The notes under the pieces: model-generated
Databases searched by the model: none
Told to the model about the DNA's origin: nothing
What the model saw: the letters and a program-made list of their open reading frames with translations, nothing else
Translations under genes and position numbers: made by a program
Part shown: positions 52,467-60,250 of the stretch, in pieces
How the letters are laid out: every line of letters starts with the position of its first letter
Position numbering within the stretch: position 1 is the first letter of the stretch
Source: Fictibacillus enclensis
Lineage (GTDB): Bacteria > Bacillota > Bacilli > Bacillales > Fictibacillaceae
DNA: 64,000 bases
Assembly: GCF_001457035.1 (NCBI RefSeq)
Contig: NZ_KQ758617.1
Span: forward strand, 1,178,001 to 1,242,000
Direction: 5' to 3'

Positions 52467-53009
52467 ATGTTACTCTGAACTGTAGAATTTTCATTTAACT
52501 ATATCCTAGACTACTTTACAGTTTTTAATCACTGAAATGAAGCTTTATCACGAGAAGTGGTTAGTGCTAGTTGAATATAAGTAATACATGATTACATCAT
52601 GGTTTTCAGCCTCCGTATCAGCTATGTTCCTAACAACAGAAGCTGTTATCGCTGACAAGCCAGAAGAAAACGCTGGCGGCGCTGGCATGCCTGACATGGG
52701 TGGCATGATGTAATAAAGTGATCATAAACCTTGACCTTTTCTGGACAAAGTATCGATTAAAACATTCGTAAATGAATTTATGAGCATCGGGGTGCTGCAT
52801 TAAAATCTACGTTTTGCATTACTTTTCTCTTGCAGGTTTGGTAAATAAAGTGTTCTCTTAATGCAAGTTAACATTGGGAGCAGCATTAGAAATTAAAACA
52901 AACAACATAAAGGCATAAGCGATTGGATACCGTTAACTATAATTGTACTTACCCAGTTTAACATTTGATTCCATTATACACCGTTATAAAGATAAATATT
53001 GGTGTTTAA
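52467..53009. other. Intergenic stretch with a groEL remnant
   Basis: 543 bases between the RES gene and the DUF262 gene. The only recognisable content is the groEL 3' tail at 52609-52713. The rest is AT-rich, with no open frame, RNA or clear repeat that I can see. Confidence 0.6.
52609..52713 (+). pseudogene. groEL: Displaced 3' end of groEL
   Basis: Thirty-four codons plus stop encode the exact C-terminal signature of the Hsp60 chaperonin: [20 protein letters not shown] then a glycine/methionine tail GMPDMGGMM. No other part of groEL is in the window. Codon content looks like a core gene, not like its neighbours. It has no start and cannot be functional. Probably a scar carried from a previous insertion at the end of groEL. 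Confidence 0.9.
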
Positions 53010-54430
53010 ATGGCTAAAATTGAAAACTATAAATATACTATTGAAGAAGCTTTTAGGGAATGTTTTTTCATAATTCCAGATTATCAACGTGAATATGTTT
53101 GGACGGATAAAGAAGTTCATCAACTTCTTGAAGATATAAATATCGATATGGATTCTTCTTCTGCTAGGGAATATTTTATTGGTACTGTTCTGGTTTCTCC
53201 AATAAAAACTAAGAACCACTATGAAATAATAGATGGACAACAGCGTCTTACAACATTTTTCCTGCTGCTTTGTGCATTGAAAAATCTTTTTGAAAATGAA
53301 CCACAAGAACAAGCAGTAAGCGGGTTGGTTTCCACAAGCTACACCAATAGTGAGGGTGATACTATATCAAGCTTGAAGTTAGAACCCGGTTACGAAAATG
53401 CAAGTGAAGTTATGAAGAAGCTTGTAGAGCTTAACGCTGACCCCGAAGCAACCAGAGTGGCCATTCAAACAGCTGGAATAAAATCATTTGGATCTCTGGA
53501 AAAATTATTAAATGCATATGACACCATATATCGATATCTAAAAGATAACTATGTTAATAAGGCAAAGTTAAAGAAATATTGGGGTTACCTTGCTAACAAT
53601 GTTATATTTATACAAATTTCAACTGATGTAAGTAGTGCTCTTAAAATTTTCAAAACCATTAATGAACGCGGTGTCGGACTAAATCCTATGGATCTCCTTA
53701 AAAATCTTTTATTTACTCATATACAATCAGATGAATTTACCAAATTAAAAGATGAATGGAAAAAAATCAGCAATCCTTTGGAGCAACATAAAGAAAAACC
53801 GCTCCGTTTTCTTCGTTATTTTCTTATGGCTAATTATAAAATCCAGAACGATAGACGTGATTCTATTGTAAGGGAGATTTATGATTGGTTCATGAGCAAG
53901 AAAAATGCTGAACTTTGTGATTATGACAAAAAACCATTTGAGTTTGTACGAAAAATAAACCGAAATGTCGAGCGGTTTATAGATTATTCAATTGGAAAGG
54001 GCAACGATGGTTTACCTAACATACACATGGATATTTAAGAAGGCTTTGTGGTGGAGCCTTCAGTTTGCATTATGTTTTACTTCTAGCAGCAAGCAATCTA
54101 CCAAAAACACTATTTGATCACTTTGTCATACAGCTTGAAAGCTTTTTGTTTTACTACATTTTTACGAAGTCACCAACTAAGGAACTTGAAAGAAACTTCT
54201 CACTTTGGGCCGATGAACTTCGTCAAATAGCTAAAGAAGTTAATGAAGATGAACAGGTCAAAAAGTTTAATATCTTTTTGCAAGAACGATTTGTAAAAAG
54301 TATGACAATAAAAGAAGATGAATTAACCGACTACCTCAAAAGATATACGTTCAATTCTATGCAACAATATCGAACGCGCTGCATGCTAGCTAAATTAACT
54401 CAATATGTGGACAGCTTTCTCCTAAGATGA
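53010..54430 (+). pseudogene. DUF262 (GmrSD-like) protein, frameshifted and truncated
   Basis: N-terminal ParB-like nuclease/NTPase domain of GmrSD type: IIPDYQREYVW, FIGTVLV and IIDGQQRLTTFFLLL (about residues 22-95), then the helical DUF262 body including FKTINERGVGLNPMDLLKN. The frame ends at 54038; one T added in the TTT run at about 54033-54036 restores LRRLCGGAFSLHYVLLLAAS in the next frame, which ends at 54430. The C-terminal DUF1524 HNH domain expected after TQYVD is absent. Known relatives restrict phages with modified cytosines; this copy is very likely inactive. Confidence 0.8.
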
Positions 54431-54605
54431 CAATGATTAAGGAAATAAACATTAAAGAAATGAAAGAAGAATCGGTTAAAAGTATTTATAAAGAGAAAAC
54501 AACGACTCATATTACTATAATTCTTTGTATCCACGTTTGAACCCTCCCATAAAATTTAAGCGAGTTGTAATACTTTCGCGGCCGGAAAAGGACAAGCGAC
54601 CTTTT

Positions 54606-54836
54606 TTATATTTTCTTCAATAAATCCCTCAATTGATATTGTTTCCGAAAGTTTTCATAATCTCCGTCTTCTCTTCCGTATTTTTTACATTCAGAACCCA
54701 TCCGTACATTTTTATCACAGAAAGGACATGTTCCAAAAAATTGATGAAGAATGTATCTGGGATCTTTACGGGAAAACAAAATGAATGGATAGATTTTACC
54801 ATTTCTTTCTTTTTGAATGTAATTTTCTGAATCCAT
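54606..54836 (-). CDS. Small zinc-ribbon-like protein, unknown
   Basis: 76 residues with CPFC and a third cysteine 11 residues later (SECKKYG), a partial zinc-knuckle pattern. Perfect AGGAGG seven bases before the ATG argues it is a real gene. No membrane segment. Not recognised. Confidence 0.6.
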   Translation of the reverse strand: MDSENYIQKERNGKIYPFILFSRKDPRYILHQFFGTCPFCDKNVRMGSECKKYGREDGDYENFRKQYQLRDLLKKI

Positions 54837-54949
54837 ACAGTTTCCTCCTAATAATCGAATGCTTAATATATTTTCCAGTAATATAAAATATTCCTGCTAT
54901 TTTATCTTATGAATTTATTTTCACCTACTACCTTATAATTCTTCTACGA

Positions 54950-55087
54950 TTGATCAGAGAGGAACGGACAGGATACTACGATAATATCAAATCCATTAAA
55001 AGAGGCGGTGAAAAGTTTAGGGAAGCTGCTGAATCTGCCGGGAAAACATATGAAGAAGTCACACTTAAACAGAAAGGGGTTAGTTAA
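54950..55087 (+). pseudogene. C-terminal remnant of an unknown gene
   Basis: Forty-five open codons (from LIREERTGYYDN to KQKGVS, stop at 55085) with coding-like, charged sequence and no start or ribosome site. The stop is directly followed by the ATG of the next broken gene, as in an operon. Not recognised. Confidence 0.4.
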
Positions 55088-55488
55088 ATGAATGTAGAAG
55101 AGTATATGTAGAAGAGTATAATAGAAACGCGATTGCTTCACGGGTTGGTAGATTCTACAGACCCTATGTACTGCACCAAATGTGGGAGTTAGCGAGGAAT
55201 TAGACAACACCGATCTATGTCCTGGCTGTGGTGGAGTTGACGAAAACTAGAGATGGCAAAGAGGGTAAAGCAACACTGGGAGATATTCATAATATTTACG
55301 AGTTTGTCATGACAGCGAATTCCAGTGACGAACAGAAGGACATCAGGTTGGGGGAGCTGCGTGAGCTCATGGAGCATGAGTACCGAATCCCAGCGCCGAG
55401 GGAAAAAAGATTTGAGCAATGGGCAGAAAAGAATCGTTCTGCCCATGCTCTTTATCGAAAGATTATCATTTCAAAAAAATGTGTCTAA
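55088..55488 (+). pseudogene. Unknown gene broken by a tandem duplication and a stop
   Basis: Starts MNVEEY at 55088. A perfect 14-bp tandem duplication (TGTAGAAGAGTATA at 55093-55106 and 55107-55120) shifts the frame; removing one copy restores NRNAIASRVGRFYRPYVLHQ and on to ARN, then a TAG at 55201, then TTPIYVLAVVELTKTRDG through to 55488. About 128 residues if repaired. Family not recognised. Confidence 0.55.
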
Positions 55489-55508
55489 ACAATAGGGGAG
55501 GATTTAAA

Positions 55509-55802
55509 ATGCAAGAGGTAAATAATGAAACAAACAAGGTCAAATGTATATTGTCTATGCCACCAAGAAAAATTGCTGGAGAAATGATAGATATAGGAGA
55601 ATCCTTAGTTTCTGTAGTTCCTCGTCAAGGAGAATTGATCGGGTTGAAAAATCGGGTAAATGGTGTTAGAGATTGGAGAGTACAACAGGTCGTGCATTAT
55701 TTACAAGAAGAATTTGATTATCACATTGTCGGTCTTGTTGTGACTCCTGCGAAAGAGGACGAGTTTTGGTCTGTCAATGGTACCGGAGCGCAGCGAGGAT
55801 AA
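55509..55802 (+). CDS. Hypothetical protein, 97 residues
   Basis: ATG at 55509 eight to nine bases after GGGGAGG. Soluble, mixed alpha/beta pattern, with VRDWRVQQVVHYLQEEFDYH in the middle. It follows the broken gene closely and may have been in one operon with it. Not recognised. Confidence 0.6.
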   Translation: MQEVNNETNKVKCILSMPPRKIAGEMIDIGESLVSVVPRQGELIGLKNRVNGVRDWRVQQVVHYLQEEFDYHIVGLVVTPAKEDEFWSVNGTGAQRG

Positions 55803-55991
55803 GAAATTGACAGATGAACTTGTCCTTAGCCTTTATTGCACTTCAAAACCACGTTTTGAAGCCGAGCCCAGTGGCGGCGAACGTAATCTTTTGGATTTGA
55901 TTTTAATCTCACTAGGTAGGCTTTCGAATTAGACGGGACTGAAGGTTTTACAGAAGAAGCTAAAAACGAATAAACTTGGGCAAGATTAATC
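55803..55991. other. Degenerate interval
   Basis: 189 bases with stops in all frames; short coding-like pieces only. Looks like decayed coding DNA. Confidence 0.4.
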
Positions 55992-56171
55992 ATGAACAAG
56001 CGTCTGGTGGGGAATATTCAGGAGCAATATGAAGAAGTAGAAGGACCGGTCATAGGCTTAAATTTTTCTCCCTTTATCAATAATGCCCTTCCCCAATATC
56101 TGAGCTCGGAAGAATGGGAACATATAAAAGCTCAAATGAAAGAGGAAAATCAAAAAGGAACAGGGGAATAA
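55992..56171 (+). CDS. Small hypothetical protein or gene tail
   Basis: 59 residues (MNKRLVGNIQEQYEEVEGPV onward), acidic, ending KGTGE. No good ribosome site and an in-frame stop upstream, so it may be the end of a decayed gene. The next gene starts three bases after its stop, which suggests coupled translation. Confidence 0.45.
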   Translation: MNKRLVGNIQEQYEEVEGPVIGLNFSPFINNALPQYLSSEEWEHIKAQMKEENQKGTGE

Positions 56172-56174
56172 TAA

Positions 56175-56531
56175 ATGACATTAAGAGCAGAACATCCAGA
56201 CTTATATCAAGCGGTAGATTCTCTACATGAAGCATACGTGGAATATAGTAGGACAATAGATAAATTAGACGATATAGGCGTTCAAATCACATCTTTTGAG
56301 GGAGTAGTTGAACATATTGAAAAGGGAATAACTTCCCTTTTACCAAATGGAGCACCGTGGTTTGAGGAATATATTGAGAATTTTTCGACTGATGATCTAT
56401 TTACAATCGAAAAACTTGCCATGGAAGATAAAATAGAAAGTGTTGGTGCATCCAGTGATGGAGTTAAGGTAATATTACAAAACAAAGAAGTTGCGATTCA
56501 CAGACCATTGGAGATAATTAACGAGGCATAA
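56175..56531 (+). CDS. Hypothetical protein, 118 residues
   Basis: Acidic, largely helical soluble protein (opening MTLRAEHPDLYQAVDSLHEA). Starts three bases after the preceding small frame, with CAGGGGAA as ribosome site. Followed by a terminator. Shape and position are those of an immunity-type or element-encoded small protein, but there is no family evidence. Confidence 0.6.
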   Translation: MTLRAEHPDLYQAVDSLHEAYVEYSRTIDKLDDIGVQITSFEGVVEHIEKGITSLLPNGAPWFEEYIENFSTDDLFTIEKLAMEDKIESVGASSDGVKVILQNKEVAIHRPLEIINEA

Positions 56532-56537
56532 AAAAAG

Positions 56538-56567
56538 AGCAGTCGGTCTAAGCGCCGGCTGCTTTTT
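56538..56567. terminator. Terminator between convergent small genes
   Basis: AGCAGTCGG / CCGGCTGCT stem (G-T pair) flanked by A6 and T5, serving both strands. Confidence 0.85.
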
Positions 56568-56739
56568 ATTGTAGCGTAGTTTGAATGAGATAAACAATAA
56601 CATGGTAAAGAACGTAGAAGCCGAGGATAGTTTTAAGCCAGCTTCTCTTTTTGGGTTTCAGTTTCCTTTTCTCGGCCTGTCGTTTCGCGCTTTTGTCCAT
56701 AACATCCATTAACATCATGTCTGTAATTAGTCCCATCAT
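56566..56739 (-). CDS. Small membrane protein, 57 residues
   Basis: Starts at tandem ATG codons (56739/56736) five bases after AAGGAG. The first half is very basic (KSAKRQAEKRKLKPKKRS), the second half is one hydrophobic segment (TILGFYVLYHVIVYLI). Single-pass, N-in orientation expected by the positive-inside rule. Not recognised. Confidence 0.55.
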   Translation of the reverse strand: MMGLITDMMLMDVMDKSAKRQAEKRKLKPKKRSWLKTILGFYVLYHVIVYLIQTTLQ

Positions 56740-56759
56740 TCCCACTCCTTTTTATAAGA

Positions 56760-57003
56760 TTCGTTTCCAATTCCTCCAGGGAACCGGAGAATGAAACAGC
56801 ATTGATTTTCCAACCTTCACCCGGAATATCTCTCCATTCAATCCAATCCTTCGACCCGTATGTATGTGGTGATCGTGTTGTTCTTTTGGTCGGCTTGCGG
56901 GATCTGCTCAACGTTTTGGTCGAAGAATTTTCCAAAAGAATGGAAGCCTAGAATCTTCTCCCGTTTGAATGAATCAGAGTACACGTTTTCCATGAATCCT
57001 TTT
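56760..57003 (-). pseudogene. Frameshifted unknown gene
   Basis: Two overlapping frames read as one protein: MENVYSDSFKREKILGFHSF from 56993 to a stop at 56838, then DWIEWRDIPGEGWKINAVSF in the next frame toward 56760. Joining them at about 56845 gives a continuous sequence, so a single-base change is likely. Not recognised. Lies just upstream of the 57-residue membrane protein. Confidence 0.4.
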
Positions 57004-57106
57004 GGCAAGTATTTTTAGAATACACTGTTTAATTCGTCAGTCTTAGTCACATTTCCTTGGCAGATGACTTTTTGGCGGGATTTCCTCGTTTTCTGTATCT
57101 GAAAAC

Positions 57107-57360
57107 ATGGGCAATACGTCCCTGGCTCTTCGGAATCTGTTGGAACCGGTGAAGGAGCAGTATGATTATATTCTAATCGACATGCCTCCATAACTCGGGG
57201 AGCACATGGTCAATTCGATTTCCATGGCAGATTATGTCGTTATCCTGGCAGAAGGATCTAAATGGGCCTATGAAGCAATTGACAGATTCTTAGACACGTT
57301 GGTCTATGCAAAGCAAAATGTGAATCCAAAGCTCGAAGTATCCGGGAATCTACGCACTCT
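57107..57360 (+). pseudogene. ParA/Soj-family ATPase remnant
   Basis: About 85 codons of a plasmid- or ICE-type ParA: LLEPVKEQYDYILIDMPP, a TAA at 57191 where the family has serine, then LGEHMVNSISMADYVVILAE and a further 45 residues to KLEVSGNLRTL. The Walker A N-terminus is missing and the 3' end runs into the DUF3920-like gene. Evidence that a replicating or conjugative element once lay here. Confidence 0.75.
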
Positions 57361-57397
57361 GAACGATGCTTGGCGCTCCGATTCCGGCGAGCTTACT

Positions 57398-57955
57398 TTA
57401 TGCGTCAACGATTTCTTTAATCCAAGGGTATAAATCATAGGGTTGGTTGAAGGAGATGTTTGTTAAGCCAAATATATCTAATACCGTTCTCATATGTTTT
57501 TGCATTTGATTACGTTGGAATCGGAAAGCATCTTTTTCGGATGGAAGGGAAAGGTAGGCTTCTATATTGTCATCCAAGGAAGAAAGTTCTTCTTCATCCT
57601 GGAAACGATTGTTCTCGTTTTGCCATGCATGACGCAACTCATGGTATATATTAGCGATTAAAGGGATTATGTCCCTAGGGTCTGAGATGATATTGTCATA
57701 GTGAAACAAGAAAATTTTAATTTCCTTTTTATCTGGTAAAGTAATTCCGGCAGTAACTGTTTCTCCATTTAATATTTGTTGCAATTCCTCTGAATTGAGA
57801 TCCGGGTTCCTTTTTTGTTCAGATTGCAGTTTTTTTGGAGTGTCATAGAAAAAAAGCGCATAATCAAGATTTTTGTACTCATCCTCCAGTAAGGAAATAC
57901 ATCGTTTTATTTTCGCTGCTAGTTCCTTATTTAAATTACGTAATTTGATACTCAA
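57398..57955 (-). CDS. DUF3920-like protein with HELRH motif
   Basis: 185 residues with IYHELRHAWQNEN, close to the HExxH zinc-protease pattern, preceded by a charged helical region. I take it as DUF3920, a Bacillus family of unknown function. The TTG at 57955 is preferred, five bases after GGGGGAG; the ATG at 57979 lies before that site. Possible third metal ligand is the Glu in NIEAYLSL. Protease activity is inference. Confidence 0.65.
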   Translation of the reverse strand: MSIKLRNLNKELAAKIKRCISLLEDEYKNLDYALFFYDTPKKLQSEQKRNPDLNSEELQQILNGETVTAGITLPDKKEIKIFLFHYDNIISDPRDIIPLIANIYHELRHAWQNENNRFQDEEELSSLDDNIEAYLSLPSEKDAFRFQRNQMQKHMRTVLDIFGLTNISFNQPYDLYPWIKEIVDA

Positions 57956-58067
57956 TTTGTCTCCCCCATTAATTAACATAATCGTAGTTTTCTTCGTTAT
58001 CTATAAATTTCTTCTGTATTTGGAGGACGTTTTTAGTTCCTCCACCTCTTGATCTGTAAGCTTCTTC

Positions 58068-58229
58068 TTACCAGTAAGATGATTTTTCTTTATCCGTAAA
58101 TTCCTTAGCCATATTTGCTTTTTCCTCAGTCATGTCCGAATCAAAAACTGAGCCGAAGGTGATCCCTTTAACAAAGGATTTCGCAGCCTCCTTAGCAACA
58201 CTTGGTTTCTTTGCTTTGTCGTTAGCCAT
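58068..58229 (-). CDS. Small hypothetical protein, 53 residues
   Basis: ATG at 58229 with AGGGAGGGAG seven bases upstream. Lysine-rich, soluble (MANDKAKKPSVAKEAAKSFV onward). The frame is open upstream of the ribosome site, which I do not count. Not recognised. Confidence 0.6.
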   Translation of the reverse strand: MANDKAKKPSVAKEAAKSFVKGITFGSVFDSDMTEEKANMAKEFTDKEKSSYW

Positions 58230-58280
58230 TTTGCTCCCTCCCTTATATGATTTACGAAATAAACGATCCTCAGTTTCCAT

Positions 58281-58662
58281 ATTTCGATATATATTGGTGT
58301 TTTCCCTTTAATTTTACCTACTAGTTAACATAAAGGCAGTGCTCGGAAGCAAGCCAGCAAATAAAACCCTGAATTTTGCCAAATGAGCCGGAATTCAAGG
58401 TTTTTGCTTGTTGGGAATGGAGGGAAAACATGTTTTTTTGGAAGAATTCCGATTTTCTATTTTCGTGGTTCCTCTCCATTTCTCTATCTGAGTGGCGATT
58501 TGACAAACAGGTGTCCTGTTTCAAGATATATCCGGATTAAGATACCGGCAAATGATAAATACAATTGTAATATATAAGTGTCGGAAGCATAAGTGTAACT
58601 GCAACCAAAAGTTTTAATAAGAAGAGAAATGAGTACTGTTTAGTGAAATATGCGGGCACCCA
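58281..58662. other. Intergenic stretch with one hairpin
   Basis: About 380 bases without a supported gene. At 58363-58405 a hairpin (AAACC-TGAATT pairing with AATTCA-GGTTT) with A and T flanks could end transcripts on either strand. Nothing else seen. Confidence 0.5.
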
Positions 58663-58739
58663 AGACATGTTCGATTTATCCCTTGACGAAGTCGGGGGAT
58701 AAATCAGGACATGTCGGATAAATCCATCCGGATTTATCC
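58663..58739. repeat. Palindromic 52-bp repeat, copy 1, with adjoining 26-bp palindrome
   Basis: The 52-bp core (58663-58714) begins GACATGTTCGATTTATCCC and ends GGGATAAATCAGGACATGTC, an imperfect inverted repeat. It is followed by CGGATAAATCC - ATCC - GGATTTATCCG (58714-58739), a perfect 11-bp palindrome. The core recurs at 59520-59571 with one mismatch. Confidence 0.85.
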
Positions 58740-58751
58740 GAGCCGGCACGT

Positions 58752-58786
58752 TTAACGGAGGGTAACCTAAAGCTACCCTCCGTTAA
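58752..58786. terminator. Hairpin at left end of the GC-rich cassette
   Basis: TTAACGGAGGGTA / TACCCTCCGTTAA perfect 13-bp stem with a 9-base loop, just past the stop of the minus-strand 46-residue gene. Confidence 0.8.
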
Positions 58787-58801
58787 GACGTATCTTTTAC
58801 T

Positions 58802-58942
58802 TTAAGGCCTGGCCAGGGGTCTTGAGTACTTCTTCTTCTTGTCCTGGCTCTCCTGAATCTTCTTCTGGGTCTTCTTGCTGACCGTGATCTTCATCTTGCT
58901 ACCGACGTCGTTCGGCTTCGGCTTGCCGTCCTTCTTACCCAT
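58802..58942 (-). CDS. Small basic protein of the GC-rich cassette
   Basis: 46 residues, 15 of them lysine (MGKKDGKPKPNDVGSKMKIT onward, ending SRPLARP). ATG follows CGGAGG. Codon choice favours G/C in third positions (ACC, GTC, ATC, AAG), unlike every neighbouring island gene. Reminiscent of short basic proteins of actinobacterial phages, but I cannot confirm that without a search. Confidence 0.55.
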   Translation of the reverse strand: MGKKDGKPKPNDVGSKMKITVSKKTQKKIQESQDKKKKYSRPLARP

Positions 58943-58991
58943 GTGAACCTCCGGTTGGTGTCTTCGGGGGCTTTCCCTGCTGACATGAACT

Positions 58992-59019
58992 ACTCTATCA
59001 TGCTCGTAGGGTCTGTCAA
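58992..59019 (-). promoter_or_regulatory. Promoter of the small basic protein gene
   Basis: On the minus strand TTGACA (59019-59014) and TAGAGT (58997-58992) with a 16-base spacer, about 50 bases before the start at 58942. Confidence 0.5.
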
Positions 59020-59118
59020 AGCTAAATTGGTGTGGCTGAATCACACCTGAAACCGGTGGTGTTGGTTCGGTTCCCGGGGTAGTATTTAGAGAGTAAGACA
59101 ACAAAACAGGGAGAAGAC

Positions 59119-59360
59119 ATGGTTCTGGCAATGTCCATCGTTCTCGGGCTCCTCGGAGCCGTAGGGTATTTCCTGGTCGTTGGGGAGTCGAATACTCCCG
59201 CTGACCGGAAGAAGAAACTCGGTCTGTGGCTCAATCTGGTTGCACAGATTCCGTGGGTGGTCTTCAACCTGACCACGGTAGCGTGGGGACTGTTCCCGGT
59301 CAACGTCATCACCGTCATTAGCAGTATCCGGGGACTGCGTCTGCTGCGTATATTGAGTAA
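59119..59360 (+). CDS. Membrane protein of the GC-rich cassette
   Basis: Two membrane segments: AMSIVLGLLGAVGYFLVVG (about 4-22) and a second at about 46-75 (PWVVFNLTTVAWGLFPVNVI). GC-rich codons and divergent from the 46-residue gene. The open frame runs on to 59625 through a strong hairpin and one of the 52-bp repeats; I stop the call at the hairpin because the later part has no coding character and the natural stop may have been lost at a junction. Start ATG after GGGAGAAG. Confidence 0.5.
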
Positions 59361-59414
59361 TACGACAAAGGAAAGCCTTCCGCCAACAAGGGTGGAGGGC
59401 TTTCCTTTGTCGTA
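59361..59414. terminator. Hairpin at right end of the GC-rich cassette
   Basis: TACGACAAAGGAAAGCC / GGCTTTCCTTTGTCGTA perfect 17-bp stem with a 20-base loop. No long T run; resembles terminators of GC-rich phages. Confidence 0.75.
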
Positions 59415-59519
59415 TGTTAGGCGAGCGAAAATAATGCAGTCGCATCCTTTTTTTTCTTATAGTAATCTCTTGTATGTAAGTGTGCAGAAGAGTGGAGGGA
59501 CGGTTGCACCTCGACGGCC

Positions 59520-59571
59520 GACATGTTCGATTTATCCCTTGATGAAGTCGGGGGATAAATCAGGACATGTC
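59520..59571. repeat. Palindromic 52-bp repeat, copy 2
   Basis: Same orientation as copy 1 at 58663 and identical at 51 of 52 positions. The following palindrome is degraded here (TCCGGATAAG, then TTATCGGGATTTATC to about 59610). Confidence 0.85.
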
Positions 59572-59809
59572 ATAATTTATCCGGATAAGTCTTTATCGGG
59601 ATTTATCGTGAAGCAGGGCACCTAGTAATAATTCTTGGTGGTATGTTTCTTATTTTTACTAACTACCAGGTTAAGCTAATTTATATTGGAGAATTGGACT
59701 GGTCAGTTAGACTACTAGAACATCGCGAGAACAGGGACTTTTGTTTCTTTTTTCTCCTACTTTTATCTGATATCGTTAATAAAAAGGTATAATCCAAAGG
59801 AGGATTAAA

Positions 59810-60187
59810 ATGGAAACAGAGAGAGCGCGAAAGAAAGGGAAGAAGATTAGCCTCATCCTTTTAAGCCTGTTCTTAGTTGGGCTAATTGCTGTAATCATTT
59901 TTAATTTTTCACGTCCCACTGGGGATGAATTGGTGAATAAGTTTGAGGCTGCAGTAAATCAAGGAGATATTGGTTCGTTAAAAGACATTGTAGAGAGCAA
60001 GGATGGTGTTACGATTACAAAGGACAACCTAAAGCAGTTAACGGTTTATGCAAAAGATGAACCTGATTATTTAAAAGTACAGGTGTTTTTAATGAAAGCG
60101 CAAACAGCAATTGAGGAAAAAGACGAAGAGGCTAAATCGCGAAATCCACTCTTTGAAAGGGCCACTAAAGGAGAACCTTTGGATTAA
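59810..60187 (+). CDS. Membrane-anchored protein, TcaA/YvbJ N-terminal-like
   Basis: 125 residues: a basic start (ERARKKGKK), one membrane segment (about 14-34), then an extracytoplasmic helical part (DELVNKFEAAVNQGDIGSLK) that resembles the first repeat of TcaA/YvbJ wall-associated proteins. Those proteins are much longer, so this is either a short relative or a truncated copy. Strong AAAGGAGG site. Confidence 0.6.
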   Translation: METERARKKGKKISLILLSLFLVGLIAVIIFNFSRPTGDELVNKFEAAVNQGDIGSLKDIVESKDGVTITKDNLKQLTVYAKDEPDYLKVQVFLMKAQTAIEEKDEEAKSRNPLFERATKGEPLD

Positions 60188-60250
60188 TCGACCTGAAATT
60201 TAACAATAAGTGATTATACTGTTTGTTATTTGTCTATTCAGCGTATATTT

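Noticed and set aside
49141-54040. Programmed ribosomal frameshifting as an explanation of the broken genes
   Set aside because: The shift sites lack a common slippery heptamer with a downstream structure, and five different genes are affected in both directions.
54433-54540. 35-residue frame after the DUF262 gene as a small gene
   Set aside because: No ribosome site and no similarity; it overlaps decayed DUF262 3' sequence.
55165-55250. Cysteine pairs CTKC and CPGC suggesting a zinc ribbon before 55250
   Set aside because: The two pairs are in different frames, and the frame that continues into the long open stretch to 55488 does not contain them.
59361-59625. Extension of the cassette membrane protein to 168 residues
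   Set aside because: It would have to read through a 17-bp hairpin and a repeat copy, and the added residues have no coding character.
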